Assembly: GCA_018350325.1 (NCBI GenBank)
Contig: JAEVLN010000013.1
Span: forward strand, 1 to 64,000
Origin: Globodera rostochiensis
Lineage: Eukaryota > Nematoda > Chromadorea > Rhabditida > Heteroderidae
Reading direction: 5' to 3'
Length of the DNA: 64,000 nucleotides
Position 1 is the stretch's first letter. Each line of letters opens with the position of its first letter. The position numbers and the translations under genes were made by a program. Under the pieces are notes generated by a model. The model did not search any database. It saw nothing but the letters and a program-made list of their open reading frames with translations, and was not told where the DNA came from. Of this stretch, positions 11,644-23,320 are shown in pieces.

Positions 11644-12867
11644 AGGTCCGTATACAACATATTCCTAAAACATCATCAAATAAATTCTGTTGCTTTTGCT
11701 GATGTTATTATTAGGGCCGAGATTTTTTGAAATATTGTTTCAAAAACTTATTAAACAACCAAGACAAGACTTTTGTCATAGAAAAATGTTTATATATTTA
11801 TATATCGTGAGAGAGGTTATCCTCGTTTAAAGGAGACAATTGGAGAGGCAAAAAGCAAAAAAAAATTATAGGACTTAAAATTCTATCTATTTATAAATTT
11901 AAATTAATTTATTGAACAAGCAAAGCGCTCTCAAACCATAAATAAAAACAATTGAACAAATGCGTTCCCAAATAATATATAGATATTTAAATTAAATGAT
12001 GTAATGGAATTCGCACGCTCCAAATTCTTAGGTTAAAATACAAAACAAAATTTAAAAACTATCGCATAAAGTAAGATGCTATTAAAAACATCGAATCAAA
12101 GGTATTTTACTTTCAACAACATTTTTTAACTCAATAATTTTTAATCATATTATTATTACAAACGTAAAATACATTTATTAGTTACTCAAAAGCAAATATA
12201 AATGAAAAGAATGAAAATTCTAATGCACAGAATTAATTTAATACCTTATTTACTTGACTTAAAATGAAGTAATAGAATACATTAAAAATTGTTCTTATAT
12301 CAAACGAACTAAAAAAATAAAGAAACGTGAAAGTTATATGTTTGTTTAATATAATTAGATAATTATTTAATTTTATTTAACGGAACAAATATTCAATGTT
12401 AAATAAAACTTATGAAAATGTCAAATTTCACATAAAAATTACAGTAGGTAATAATATAACGGAAATTATTATTTTATTATTAGTGAAAATTAAGAACAAC
12501 TAAACAAAATTAAAACGACAACTGCAACGGAGACACTGCAGAAATTAAAAATATAAACCCCAAATAAAAATAATAAATAAAAGTGAAACTTAATTAAAAA
12601 TTTATATTATAAAATTCATAAGTAATTTAAAAAACTAATTAAGAAGCATTACAATAAATCTTCATAAAAACTAAAAGGTGGCATAAGCTATTGTTCGAAT
12701 AATAATAATAATCTTAGCCAAAAATATAATAAAGTTTGCAGTTCAATTTAGAACAAGACTTTAAATGTGATTATTCTTATACCCTAAACATCTCACCCAA
12801 AATGGTGAGTTGAATTAAACTATATCTATATTTTTACAAAATAATATTTTTTAATTTGTAAAATTAA

Positions 12868-12966
12868 TCAACCCCACTTTGCTTAGGACGAAAAAATATC
12901 ACACAGCGCCACGAAAAGGAGCCTAGGCAAAATAACTTTGTTTTATTAATTTTCAATAAAAAATAA
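12868..12966 (+). CDS. Candidate exon, unknown protein
   Basis: A 32-codon open frame beginning just after TAA reads STPLCLGRKNITQRHEKEPR and then becomes AT-rich and hydrophobic until TAA. The GC-richer core is 12880-12935. Basic and polar composition suggests a soluble protein segment. No domain seen. Confidence 0.36.
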   Translation, partial: STPLCLGRKNITQRHEKEPRQNNFVLLIFNKK

Positions 12967-13138
12967 AATTATCAAGTGCGTTATAGATGCAATTTTCTAG
13001 TGTTAAAAATTACAAGAATAAAATATTAAAATCTATGAATTAATGTAGTAGCGAATCATTTTTGTTGTAAAAAGGCAAAAAATGACATTTCTGTGTTCGT
13101 TCAATAATATTATATTTAATACTTTATATTAAATTTAA

Positions 13139-13255
13139 GGCAATGTGCAGAATCCCACCAACGCCAATGACCATCACTTGTCGGGTTTGAACAGGCATTT
13201 GACTCAACGTGGTAATTGCCTAATTAAACAAACAAATATAATTTTTACAATATAA
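13139..13255 (+). CDS. Candidate exon, unknown protein
   Basis: A 38-codon stop-to-stop frame includes NPTNANDHHLSGLNRHLTQR. A consensus acceptor (AATGTGCAG) ends at 13150 and a donor-like GTAATT starts at 13212, which would define a 61-base exon with phase 0 entry and phase 1 exit. The other two frames across this exon contain stops, so the frame is better supported than in most islands. Family unknown. Confidence 0.45.
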   Translation, partial: GNVQNPTNANDHHLSGLNRHLTQRGNCLIKQTNIIFTI

Positions 13256-13917
13256 TCAAAAATAAAAAACCAACCATAAAATTTTGAAGTACTACTGAAA
13301 AGGAAATGGAAACGAGCAAAGTTAATTTTACTAACACAACTTGACTTATACAAAAATCTACTAAAAACCAACAATTAATGCTTTAAAATGATAAAAACAA
13401 AATATCAAACTATTAAATAATCGTTAATATTTGGTAATTATTGGTACAAAATATAACAATTTAAAAAATTATCAATTTCAAACTATGTTGAAAAATACAA
13501 TTAAAAAATTACAAAATAATAAATTTTAAAATTTACAATGATTTTCTATTTAAAAGAAATTAAGTGCAAAACAACAAACCAAATTAATTAATAATCGAAA
13601 TTTTCCTAAATGCCTTGGAATTGACGATAAAATCTATTATACTGATAAAAGTTTTACAATTAATAATTACAAAAAAAGATAAAGACGTGCAGCAAATCCA
13701 AATATTTCAATGCCTAAATATATTACAATTGAGCTTAAATGCATCGTAACACCATAAAAACAAAAAATGAATATACTGCAAAATCATGATCAATTCTAAA
13801 AACAATTTTAATAAAAGTTTTGTTATTAGATAAATAAAATGAGAAATTAAATGTATTAATAAAATAAATTCAATAGAAACGAAAGTAAATATTTGTTGCT
13901 GCAAATTGACAGTTATA

Positions 13918-14080
13918 AAAAATATAATTATGTAAAAGTTCTTGAAACTGATTATACATCTTTATTAAAACTAAAACCAATTTGCATAATTTTTTCACCA
14001 TTGCTTCTATTCAAATTTTAAATCCGTTAAATTAGAAAGTGAAAAGCAAAAGAAAGAGGTGCGAGATTTACGTTAATAAA
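13918..14080 (+). repeat. Diverged repeat, copy A (inverted partner at 58112-58285)
   Basis: About 165 bases are clearly the reverse complement of 58112-58285, with an estimated four in five positions matching and a few small gaps. Shared words include TTTGCATAATTTTTTCACCA and AAATTAGAAAGTGAAAA. The copy ends close to the GC-rich CCGGGTA patch at 14095. It has no convincing shared reading frame, so I treat it as a repeat or a duplicated noncoding segment. Confidence 0.7.
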
Positions 14081-14094
14081 GTAGGGTGCGGAAA

Positions 14095-14260
14095 AATAGC
14101 TTGGACCCGGGCCGGGTATTTTTTTGACTTTTCGTTCGGGCGGGTAATTCCGGGCGGGTACCGGGTAAATAGCCGACTCGGGTATTTACGCGTCTAATAC
14201 CCGACCCGGGTAGACGAAAAATCCGGGTATCGGGCGGGTATTTCCAAAAAAATTTTTTTG
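14095..14260. repeat. CCCGGGTA-rich patch
   Basis: About 165 bases are dominated by CGGGTA / TACCCG words (GGGCCGGGTATTTTTTTGAC, CCGGGCGGGTACCGGGTAAA, AATACCCGACCCGGGTAG), in both orientations. A closely similar patch lies at 23183-23320; 48150-48275 is a looser relative. Such CG-rich inverted words are common at the ends of DNA transposons, but no transposase or target duplication is visible. Confidence 0.5.
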
Positions 14261-14379
14261 CGTTAATTTCATTTAAAAACTAAAAACTTTCACAATGAGA
14301 TAGGCTTTAAATTAAGAATATTACCAAAGCTATAATGGCGTTAATTTTTTATGATTTATAGGGGAGGAGACGGTGCGCC

Positions 14380-14860
14380 GATAGCAGGGTTGCACGCAAA
14401 TGCGAAAGAGGGAGGGGGGTCCGGCGGTGCCGATAGGCGCTGCCGTGGGGAATTTTGAATTTTTTGACTCAACAAGAGATTTGCAACCAAAATTGGAAGA
14501 AATGTGATGCTTTTTTGCTTTAAAAAAATCGCTCGAACTTTTGAAAACCCACAAAAAACCTCATTTTGAAAATTTGGCCTCATTGTCCTTCCAAAAACCA
14601 CAAAGAGCTTGACCCTCATATTTGGGAGCCCTGGTTAAGAGATTTGCAACCAAAATTTAAAATAGTCCTTTTTTGAAGATTTGACAATTTTTGTTAAGAG
14701 AAAAAAAACATTTTGTTGTCAATTTCCCCAAAAACCACAAAAATCCGCAAATCCGTATTTCAAAAAAAAATCCTCATTGGCCTTTCCAAAAATTACAGAA
14801 TGAGGAAAAATCCGCAGATATCCATACTGATGCATTTTGTGGGTAAAGGAATTCTTCTTT
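14380..14860. repeat. GC-hairpin repeat family, copy 1
   Basis: It starts with a GC-rich head holding an imperfect hairpin at 14423-14444 (GGCGGTGCC, GATA, GGCGCTGCC) followed by GGGGAATTTTGAATTTTT. The AT-rich tail carries the word GATTTGCAACCAAAATT twice (14478 and 14641). A second copy of head and tail words is at 54215-54460. The head also shows TAGCAGGGTTGC, which resembles the CAGGG start of hAT-type terminal repeats (inference). Minus-strand ORFs of 74 and 87 codons over this stretch are repeat-derived. Confidence 0.55.
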
Positions 14861-15435
14861 GAAGGATCTTGACAAGAAAATTAAAATTTTATTGCAATTT
14901 TTATGAAAATTTTATACAGTCAAATAAAAAAAACTTATTTTTTACACATATGAAATATTTAGCTATTATTAATATGGCAAAATTTGCTCTGGTTAATTTA
15001 TATTATAAATTAAATTTAGCTAAACAAAATTTAGAAACGAAAAGCAAAGTGCTCAAGCGATAAATAAAAAAGTCAAAATGTAAATTGCAGCAAAATTTAT
15101 ATTAAAATAATATTTGCAATTATTTAAAACCAAAAAATTAGTTAAATTTAACAATAATGTGTAAATAATAGCAGTTTAAATTACAAATACACTTTTAAAT
15201 AATGTTATTTTGAATACCGTATTTTTAAATGATAAATAAATTCTATAATTTAAAAAAATTATTTTATTATATAAAAAAATTGTTACTACTACTTATATCA
15301 TGTAGTTTATAACTAATTTATTTTAAAAAATACACAAACAATTTATTTACGTGCTCGACAACAAAAAGGTAGTTGAATGATCAAGTGGTTTTTATCACAA
15401 TAATTAGAATTTTAAACTTCATATTTGTTTTATAG

Positions 15436-15522
15436 AGTCTCAAGACGGGCCCAAGTGTAGTTGATGGTGACCTGAGCAAGGACAGAACCAGACGCAGACG
15501 CAAATCCGGGCTCTATATATAA
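15436..15522 (+). CDS. Candidate terminal exon, basic C-terminus
   Basis: A good acceptor (GTTTTATAG) is followed in phase 0 by 28 codons and TAA. The middle reads VVDGDLSKDRTRRRRKSG, an acidic turn followed by a strongly basic RRRRK run that could be a nuclear signal or nucleic-acid contact. The other two frames stop early. AATAAA-like words follow at 15575-15590. No upstream exon can be joined with confidence. Confidence 0.42.
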   Translation, partial: SLKTGPSVVDGDLSKDRTRRRRKSGLYI

Positions 15523-17249
15523 TATTTAAAATGTAAATCTAAGAAAAAAAAATATATACTCAAAATTTAAAAAAACAATAAATTTTAATTCAATGCATTC
15601 ATCAACATATAAAAAATCTGGCATTGAAAAATTGTATTTATAATGTGTTTTTAGTTATTAAAAAACGCGGAATTATTAGCAATCATGAAATGAAGAAAGT
15701 TTAGTTGAGTTATTAACTGAAATATATTCATATTTTGAAATAAATGAACAATAAAATTTAAAAATCAATTGTTTTGATAGGTTACGGGACCGGGACCAGT
15801 AGAATGAATTGATATAAGAATATATTAATAATAAAATAAAATCTACAATAAGCAATAAGATTAAAATCTTGTTTTAACCTGCTAATGTTTCCAAAATTGA
15901 TAGCAATTAAAAGGTAAATATTCTTGCACAGCTTTAATGGAAGTATAAAAAAAATTATTTAAAAATAATATAACAAACATATTTAGCGCAAAAGAGCGCC
16001 TTAGTTCAAAGGAAAACCCTGTATGCTTGCTCCAGTTCCTTGCTAAAATTACAAAATTAAATTTAAAAATAAAAAAGTTTTTTATTGCTTTCAAAAAAAA
16101 TTTTTCAATTCAATAATTAATAATGCAACTATTAAAAAATTCTTCAACATGTATTTAAAATAAGGATAGCTATTTTAAAAATATCATTTAGTGTTAAAAT
16201 TTTTAAAGCAAAATTAAGATACGCTCTGAAATTTATTTACCAGTGATGTTTCAAAAAAGTTTTAGAAAAAGTAGTAAAATTTAAAACTAAAGTATTTTTT
16301 ATTTACTTACTTTATGCTAGAAAACTAATTTAAATTTAAATGGCGACATCAAGCAAGGAGATTAATAATAACTATTTAATTTCAATTTTTAATTTCTTAA
16401 TACCTCGATACAATACAAATAAACATGAACTCTGGATTGTTTACTCATGTTAAACAGGACCCAGAATTAAGTTGGCAGATAATGGACTAATTGTGATTTT
16501 AAAGATAATTTTGCATATAAAATACCACTAATTTTATTTAATGCTGCTGAAGTAAATTTATTAAATAATATTATTAAAAATTATTCAACAGTTTGACACT
16601 GTTTAATTTTGTTGCTTTACTTATTGAAAGACAAAATAATATGATACCCACATGCAAACATGTACCCTTTTTGGGTTTAGAAAAAATAAAGTATTAAACT
16701 CATGAATTCAGCATGTCCAAGAATTCGCTGATACATATAAATAAAATATCAAAATGATATAAATAAATCTCTATTAAATTTTTAGCAAACCTTATATATG
16801 ATCACGCAGTGACTTATACTTTTTATTAAAAATAGTTTACTTACAATAATTATTTTTGAATACCGGATTTACAAATGGCAACTTAAAATTTAAAGAAATG
16901 ATTAAGATAAAAGTTTTTTTTGATATTTAAAAATGTTAATGTAATACATATTAAATGAAAATGAATAACATTTGAGTTAATATAAAAGAGGAACAATTCG
17001 TGCTTAAAATAAGACTAAAATAAAAAATTTATTTTATTTTTTAAACGTATTAATAGCTTAAACGACTGCTTTCTAAAATCATGCTATTATCCAAATTGTA
17101 TAATTCATACATCACAAAAATAAAAATTCTACTATGCGCTTATAATGTTCAGATATTTATTTAAATTTAAAAACGTTTTAAGTATATAAATATAATTTTA
17201 TAATTCATCATTTTATTCTGTTTATGGTTTAAAATATTTTAAGTTTTAA

Positions 17250-17486
17250 ATTTCCAAGCATTTAACGTTTGTAAAACATGCCCGCAGGTTTGATGATGTT
17301 AAGGACAAATTAAAGCAATTCGAAATTAAAAAATGTAAAATCAGTCAAGTGGTCCATCATGACGTACCGGGGAAATTAAAAAAAAATTGTTTAAAGGAAG
17401 TATTATTCAGAAAATATAAATATTTTCATCAAAAATTACCCGATGCCGTTTTCCCCATAACTACTAGCATGAGTTTGCTTACCTAA
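17250..17486 (+). CDS. Candidate exon(s), 78-codon open frame
   Basis: A stop-to-stop frame of 78 codons has no ATG near its start, so start-codon based ORF searches miss it. It includes RFDDVKDKLKQFEIKKCKIS and LFRKYKYFHQKLPDAVFP. An acceptor-like CCCGCAG ends at 17287 and would start an exon at RFDDV. Composition is protein-like over the whole length with D, E, G, P and H present. I do not recognise the family. The candidate exons at 17800 and 17955 follow on the same strand. Confidence 0.58.
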   Translation: MSKHLTFVKHARRFDDVKDKLKQFEIKKCKISQVVHHDVPGKLKKNCLKEVLFRKYKYFHQKLPDAVFPITTSMSLLT

Positions 17487-17799
17487 ACCATAAGAAAAAT
17501 TATTTTCTGATTATAATTTTGAATCTCAAAGTAATTGATTTTGAACGTTGAGGTTTAATCATAATGCTAAAAAGAGAATACGACAAAAATAATTTACCGA
17601 ATAAAACCACAGTAATAAATTCTCTTCGGTGATCGGTCATCAAAGCGAAATCTAAATGCTCATGAAAAATTATAAGTATATCAAAATTTAGAAAATAAAT
17701 ATAAATTCAAAGAATAAAGTTGTGTAGTTTATTCAGTTAAACCAAAGCATTTTATTGTAATTATTTTTATAAATGAATTTATAACATTCATTACATTAA

Positions 17800-17919
17800 A
17801 AATTTGTAAAAAATGAAGAACTAAAAAAATATTTTGTGAAAATGTCATTGAAAAACTGTAAACATGAATACGGGCAATCATTTTGGGACACTTCCCGGAA
17901 GATAAACCAGAATAAGTAA
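17800..17919 (+). CDS. Candidate exon, unknown protein
   Basis: A 39-codon frame includes NEELKKYFVKMSLKNCKHEY and GQSFWDTSRKINQN. A donor-like GTAATG begins at 17916, and a canonical acceptor (TTTCATTAG) ends at 17954, so a 39-base GT-AG intron could join it to the next island. That join would enter the next exon in a frame different from the one that looks best by composition. Confidence 0.42.
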   Translation, partial: KFVKNEELKKYFVKMSLKNCKHEYGQSFWDTSRKINQNK

Positions 17920-17954
17920 TGTTCTTTTTATGATACTATGATACATTTCATTAG

Positions 17955-18071
17955 CCAAGAGCACGAGCTGAGGCGGATCCTGCTAATATCGCAGATTCAG
18001 TCCCGAGCGACGAGAAAGATTTATTTAAAATAAAAGATAAAAAGACCCGAACTATCACTCGAAGTACATAA
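17955..18071 (+). CDS. Candidate exon after TTTCATTAG acceptor
   Basis: Directly after the acceptor, phase 0 reads 38 codons to TAA including ARAEADPANIADSVPSDEKD and a basic tail. If instead the upstream exon splices in with two leftover bases, the frame reads QEHELRRILLISQIQSRATR to a TAA. First-position G+C favours the former; splice phase favours the latter. Either way the island is likely coding. Confidence 0.42.
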   Translation, partial: PRARAEADPANIADSVPSDEKDLFKIKDKKTRTITRST

Positions 18072-19299
18072 AGATTCAAATTATAAGGCTTAAAGACTCG
18101 TCTCTTAAACAAGGACCAAAAATAATAAAATATTATTCGTCTGTACGATTTAAATTTATTAATAATATTTTGTCAACCAAAAGCATGAAGTTGTTTAAAT
18201 CACAACACATTAGTCAAATTAATCGAACAATTGATATCACTTAAAAAAATTAATATACGGTAAATAAAAATGAGTGCTTGTTGCATTTAACTTTTATTAT
18301 AATTTTTAAATGCTTCAAGCGATCAATTGTAATTAAAGTAATATTAAAATGAACCAGATTTACATTTACAAACCTGGTATTATTAAATTTAATTGATAAT
18401 AATTAACATTTATTTTAACACTCACAAATAATCAATTTCCAGTTAATTTTGCAAACATTGTGATAGCTCCTGAAAAAAACAATTATTTAAAAAATAAGAT
18501 TGTCATAAAAATCAATTGCTACTCATGCAGCATGTTTCGCCAAAGAAAGCTTAAAAACACAAAAAAACCAATTTTTTTTAAATTTGTATTTTATTGGTAG
18601 ACTGTAAATTATCTTCAATAAATTTACATACATTAGAAACACAAAATTTCTAAAATCAAAGAAAAAGAGGGTTATATCGTTACATGAAGCTAATAAATTG
18701 AACATTGGGCATGCATCTGATAAGGAAAAAATTTATATTTAAACAATTCAAAAACAGACTTATAAAATAATTATTGCGGTATAAAAATCATTAATAAAGA
18801 AAAAACATGCTAAATATTAATGTATTAATGAAGTTAATGTTTTATTTGCTTATAATGATTCATGTGGGTGCTTAGATGGTCTTGCCGTTTCCTTTCGCTT
18901 TATTAAGACTATAGATTTTCTTAAGCTTCTTGTTAAAATATGCGTTTTAATAAGTATGTAATGAAATGAACTGTTTGCAACTAAATTATTTAAGCCTAAC
19001 TTTATGCTGAAACTGTTTGCTTAATTTATAATTAGATTTTTTATTATCTATTAATTTTTTGGATTTCTTATTCTTCGAGTCAATTATGTAGGTAAATTGT
19101 TTTATTTTTAAAGACTCTTGGCAATTTAAATATTAATTTTAACGATTGCCTTTTGGGTGAACTTGCTGAGACTCCATTAATTTTTTAATATTTGCTATTG
19201 ATTTTTATCTTTATTTTTTTCTCTGGTATTTGCTAACTTTATGATAAAAATTGTTTTTTATTATTTGAATAATGGCGCAGTTTTTTTAATAATATATTC

Positions 19300-19382
19300 T
19301 TAGTTTCTAAAGCGTTGTTTTAGTTTAATATAACCCTTGTGCTCTGCCGTCCAAATTCGGTTGAAAAATCCCTCACCGTTCC
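19300..19382 (-). CDS. Candidate terminal exon, unknown protein
   Basis: On the minus strand an acceptor-like CTTCAG precedes 27 codons ending in TAA, including NGEGFFNRIWTAEHKGYIKL. The first half lies in a GC-rich island. No other frame was preferred. Unknown family. Confidence 0.3.
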
Positions 19383-19624
19383 CTGAAGCTCGGTTAAAGG
19401 GTATTAATATTTTTTTCAATTGCGTATATAACTTTTTTAATTAAAATCGGGTTTAACCACATTTAAATTATCACTATAAGAAAAGCATCATAAAATTGTT
19501 TGCATTACACGCAAATTTGCATTTTTCCAAACCAATTTTGTACGAAAACCATTTATGTGTTTTCTTTATTGTTATCGATTTATTGGTTTGTTTTAAGATT
19601 TAAAATTATATTGTACTTCCTAAA

Positions 19625-19722
19625 ACCCCGGAAATGGCGAAGTACCTACATCTGTTTGGTGTGGATTCGTGGTTATCGGAGCAATGTCGCAACCTCTGCT
19701 TTATCCAACAGTGATACACTGA
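19625..19722. other. GC-rich coding-like island, strand unclear
   Basis: About 95 bases are open in several frames. Plus frames include MAKYLHLFGVDSWLSEQC (ATG to TGA, 26 codons) and part of a 77-codon frame beginning upstream at 19500. The minus strand has an acceptor-like TTATCAG at 19719-19722 followed by SLLDKAEVATLLR to TAA. The block skew favours minus. It is probably exonic but I cannot choose the frame. Confidence 0.3.
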
Positions 19723-21019
19723 TAAATTATTAGTTGTTTTTAGAGAAATCATTAAATTTAGCTATCATATTACCTAAATGATGCTGTCCATAAAAGTTAA
19801 TAATTTCAAACATCCAAATATTAAATTTTATATGTTATTTTCTAATAATTTCAAAAATATTTTTGAAAAAAGTGCAAATTTATATTGAATTGAATTTCAC
19901 CTTTTAATATATTTCAGACGTTTGCTATTATTTAATTAGTTAAATGACTTGTGTAAAAATACCATAAATTACTATATAGTTAAGTTAATAATTTTATTTA
20001 TTTATCCGGTTAAAATTTTTTTTTGTAAACCATTAAGGCATTTTAAACAATAATGCTATTTATAATTGAGGCAACATCAAATAAATGATCATATGTATGT
20101 ATTTTAATTATTGTTTTATTAGCATAACATTAATTGGTTTTTATTTTTTTAATTTATTCTCGGAAGAGCTATTTAATACTTATATGATTTTGTCATTTAA
20201 AATAAGCATTGGTTAATAAATATAATAGGTTTTTATGCTTTTATTGGTGATCAGAAAAAGGATTAAATTAATTTTTTTGTGCATTTGCGTTTTATTTATT
20301 GCAATGCATTCGATCATCAATCAGGATGTTTTCAACTCGTTTTCTTTTGAGGTAGATGTTTGGCTAGTCGTTTCCCATCCAAAAATTCGAAAAATTAATT
20401 AAATAATTTAGGCCAATGATTGTATATACTAGACGTCCCAGAATTAAGATTTTAATATGTCTTATTTGTTGATTAATGTTTTGTTATCATAAAATATGAA
20501 TTAATTAAATTAATGTTCTGAGATGTTAGGTTAGTTATTATGTATTTATTTTCTTGTATTTATGATCTCCATCAACCCAAATCAATAGTGATTAGTATGA
20601 TTATTATACTCATTATTATTATTCTTATGTTTAAGTGGTAATGCATCTTTTGACTGAACGCCTTGCACGTGTACGCAGCATTGATATTGTTTATCATATT
20701 AAATAATCATTAATGAATATTCCGTCAGCATCAACTTTTTATAAAAGCAAAAAAAGCTAAGGTTAAATAAAACTATTAAATGTTTAGGTACGATAGTCTA
20801 TTAATTTAATTCGAGTCCACAGAATGATTCGTGCCGTTGATGCCCAAAGTTTGACTCTTAATCTCTTTGTTGACGAAAATTTAATTGAAATACAAAATAT
20901 AATTTTTTTATACTCATATTATTTCATTGTGAAACGGACTGCAATTAGTGTTATTCCCACTTTAACTTGAATAATCTTAAATCAAGCAACTGTCTTTTTC
21001 AGATTTTTTGACTATTTAT

Positions 21020-21096
21020 TTATTTTCTCAAAACTTTTATCTTATCAATTTCATCCTCTGATGCCTCTTTGTCAGCACTCACTCCCGGGGTATGCA
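21020..21096 (-). CDS. Candidate terminal exon, acidic/basic tail
   Basis: On the minus strand a good acceptor (TTTAATCTTAG) is followed by two phase bases and 24 codons to TAA: HTPGVSADKEASEDEIDKIK and four more. The charged, helix-forming composition is unlike the T-rich surroundings. Unknown family. Confidence 0.38.
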
Positions 21097-23182
21097 CTAA
21101 GATTAAATTTATTTTAACAAATTATCGACTTTTGATTTTCATAAATTAATTAGGTTTTTGTTGCATTTCATTTTAATAATAAATTGATATTAAAAATGAG
21201 CTTTTTAATTTTTGTTAAATGTTTGATCACGTTTATTTTGCTTGTATAAATATTTTCATGCATGTTATATAAGCTGTTTTCAATAATATTAATTTCCGTT
21301 TTTTTGATTCATTTTTTTGTTATTTTCGCTTATTGATTTATTCCCGGTGTGGGCTTATTTTTGTCACATAATGGTGATTGTGCAGTGTTAACGAGTTCAA
21401 TTTGTTCAAATTAATTCAATTGTTTATTTTTGGTTGGTACATAGCAAGGCACACGAAACACCGCATAAGTATTCTTGGCCTCTTCTGCAAATTTCTGGCC
21501 GCATTCAGCGATTTTTGTTTTGCGTATTGCTTTTTATTTCTGGTTTAACCGATTAATTCAGCACGCGCTATTTCAAGCGCTCTCAATGGGCAGAAGTCTA
21601 CGCTGCTTTCTTCTGTGAATTTTTAATGCATTTGGACAATAAAATAAAATAATTGCATACTGATTTTAATTGTGTTTTTATTTGAAAGCATTTTAATTTA
21701 GGAAATTAACATTTTCATTTCAAATTATTGCAAAGTAATTTTTGCAACTTTCAAACAATTAATAAAATATATATTTTTAAATTGAAACTATAAAATTAGA
21801 ACTCTGAATTCTAGTATGAATGCTCAAATTTGCTAATTTTTTGTTTTGTATTTCTTTTACCTTTTATTTAATTTTTTGTCGGATTTTAAACATTTTAAAT
21901 AAAAATTGTTTTTATACATTTAAAAATATTTTAAAAAATATCTTTCTTCCCAATACCATAATTGGCCGAGGCTCAGTTGAATAAATGTTATATTAGTATT
22001 TATTATATCACAAAGTCTTTTGTTTTTACAAATTTTTATTATTTATTAGTAGTAAATAAACCCAATAATTACTTTTCGTATTAAATATTACTTTTAACTG
22101 ACAGTCTTCAACGAAAATTTATCAAACACATATAATTTGTCCTTCTTTTTTATTAACTCAAAATTAATATATTGTTTTTTGGACTATCAACTTTTAACGC
22201 CAGGAATAAATAATTTTTTTTGAGATTTGCCAAACTTTTTAAAAAAAAGGGATATATTTCTAAAATAAGACTTAATCCGACTAAAAAAATAAATTTTACC
22301 TTCATATAATTAAACATTAATAGAGCTCAATACTCGATAAAACTTAAACATTTAGGACGGTTCCAAAACAATATCAATATTAATTTTTTAAAATTTTTGA
22401 TTAATCCTTTAAATTCAATCATAAATATTTATTTTCTATATAAAAGCTTCGCGTACTTTTATAAAAGTTTATTGAAGTTAAGCGACATCTCAAGTTAATG
22501 TTAAAATTCGTTTCTTTGTTGCATAAGAATGCTTAGATTCAAATAATCTATCTACTGTATGTATCGAGTGCGTTAAAAATAATAACGCATGTTATAAATG
22601 TTTCAAAAATGTAAAGAAACAAGGCAATTATGAAAATTTTAATAGTATTAAAGAAAAAGCGCTTAACATTTTAATTTGCACAAAAATTACAACATCATTA
22701 TTGTTTATGTGTAAATAAATCTAAATGCAAAACTGGCTGATTATAATTTCTTCAGTTCATTTTGTTAGTTTTAGTCTTTCAGCCTAAAAAATTGCAAGAA
22801 AAAATGAAAGATAGTATAAAAGTTTCTTTAAAAATATTTATATAGTACGTTTGTTATGAATTCAAATTTTTCATAAAAATAGTATTTTAAGTATTATTTA
22901 TTTATTATGGATGTATGGCGCTTAAGTTAATTGGAGAATTTTGCAGATTATTCATTCATCACTAGTTGTATTGAAAAAAGTATTCAAATAAGTCCCGACT
23001 GTTGTTCCAGTCTATCTTTTGTAACTTATTAAACTCAAATTTTATTTTGTATTAACTATTTCAAGATTTAATTTCTATATACATTAAAGTTGGCCTTTAT
23101 TATAAGTTGTGAATATTTTTTTGTGTTTTTATTCAATTCCGGTAGCATAAAAATATTAAGTTTTTAAATATAAAAACATTCT

Positions 23183-23320
23183 CGGTGGTTATCCGGAACC
23201 GTAACTTGGACCGGTATCGGGGTGTTTTGGGCAATTATCCGGGACCGGTATCCGGGTGTCCAGGATCCGGGATACCCGGTATCCGGGGGTTGGATCCGGG
23301 CGGGTTAAGCACCCCTAATG
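23183..23320. repeat. CCGGGTA-rich patch 2
   Basis: A dense cluster of CCGG-GTATCCGGG words (GGGACCGGTATCCGGGTG, GGATACCCGGTATCCGGGGG) sits in AT-rich DNA. It is the same kind of sequence as 14095-14260. It produces a spurious 62-codon plus frame rich in G and P, which I do not accept as a gene. Confidence 0.5.

Larger units (their letters stand above)
6230..18830 (+). other. A-rich skew block 3
   Basis: This is the longest A-rich block; a T-rich patch lies at about 7860-8640. It holds the candidate exons between 6999 and 18071 and several repeats. Longer stretches without any call (about 7400-8790, 13260-13900, 14870-15430, 15530-17240, 18080-18830) are AT-rich spacer in which I see nothing further. 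Minus-strand ORFs of 65-87 codons at 10452, 13707, 14330, 14356, 15882 and 18523 are shadows or AT-rich chance frames. Confidence 0.6.

Noticed and set aside
14330..14619. Two overlapping minus ORFs of 74 and 87 codons
   Set aside because: They lie entirely within the GC-hairpin repeat copy and owe their openness to its composition.
20640..20880. Two small GC islands at 20640-20700 and 20820-20880
   Set aside because: Each is open on both strands in several frames (for example MHLLTERLARVRSID plus; QTLGINGTNHSVDSN minus) with no edge that decides, so no feature was called.
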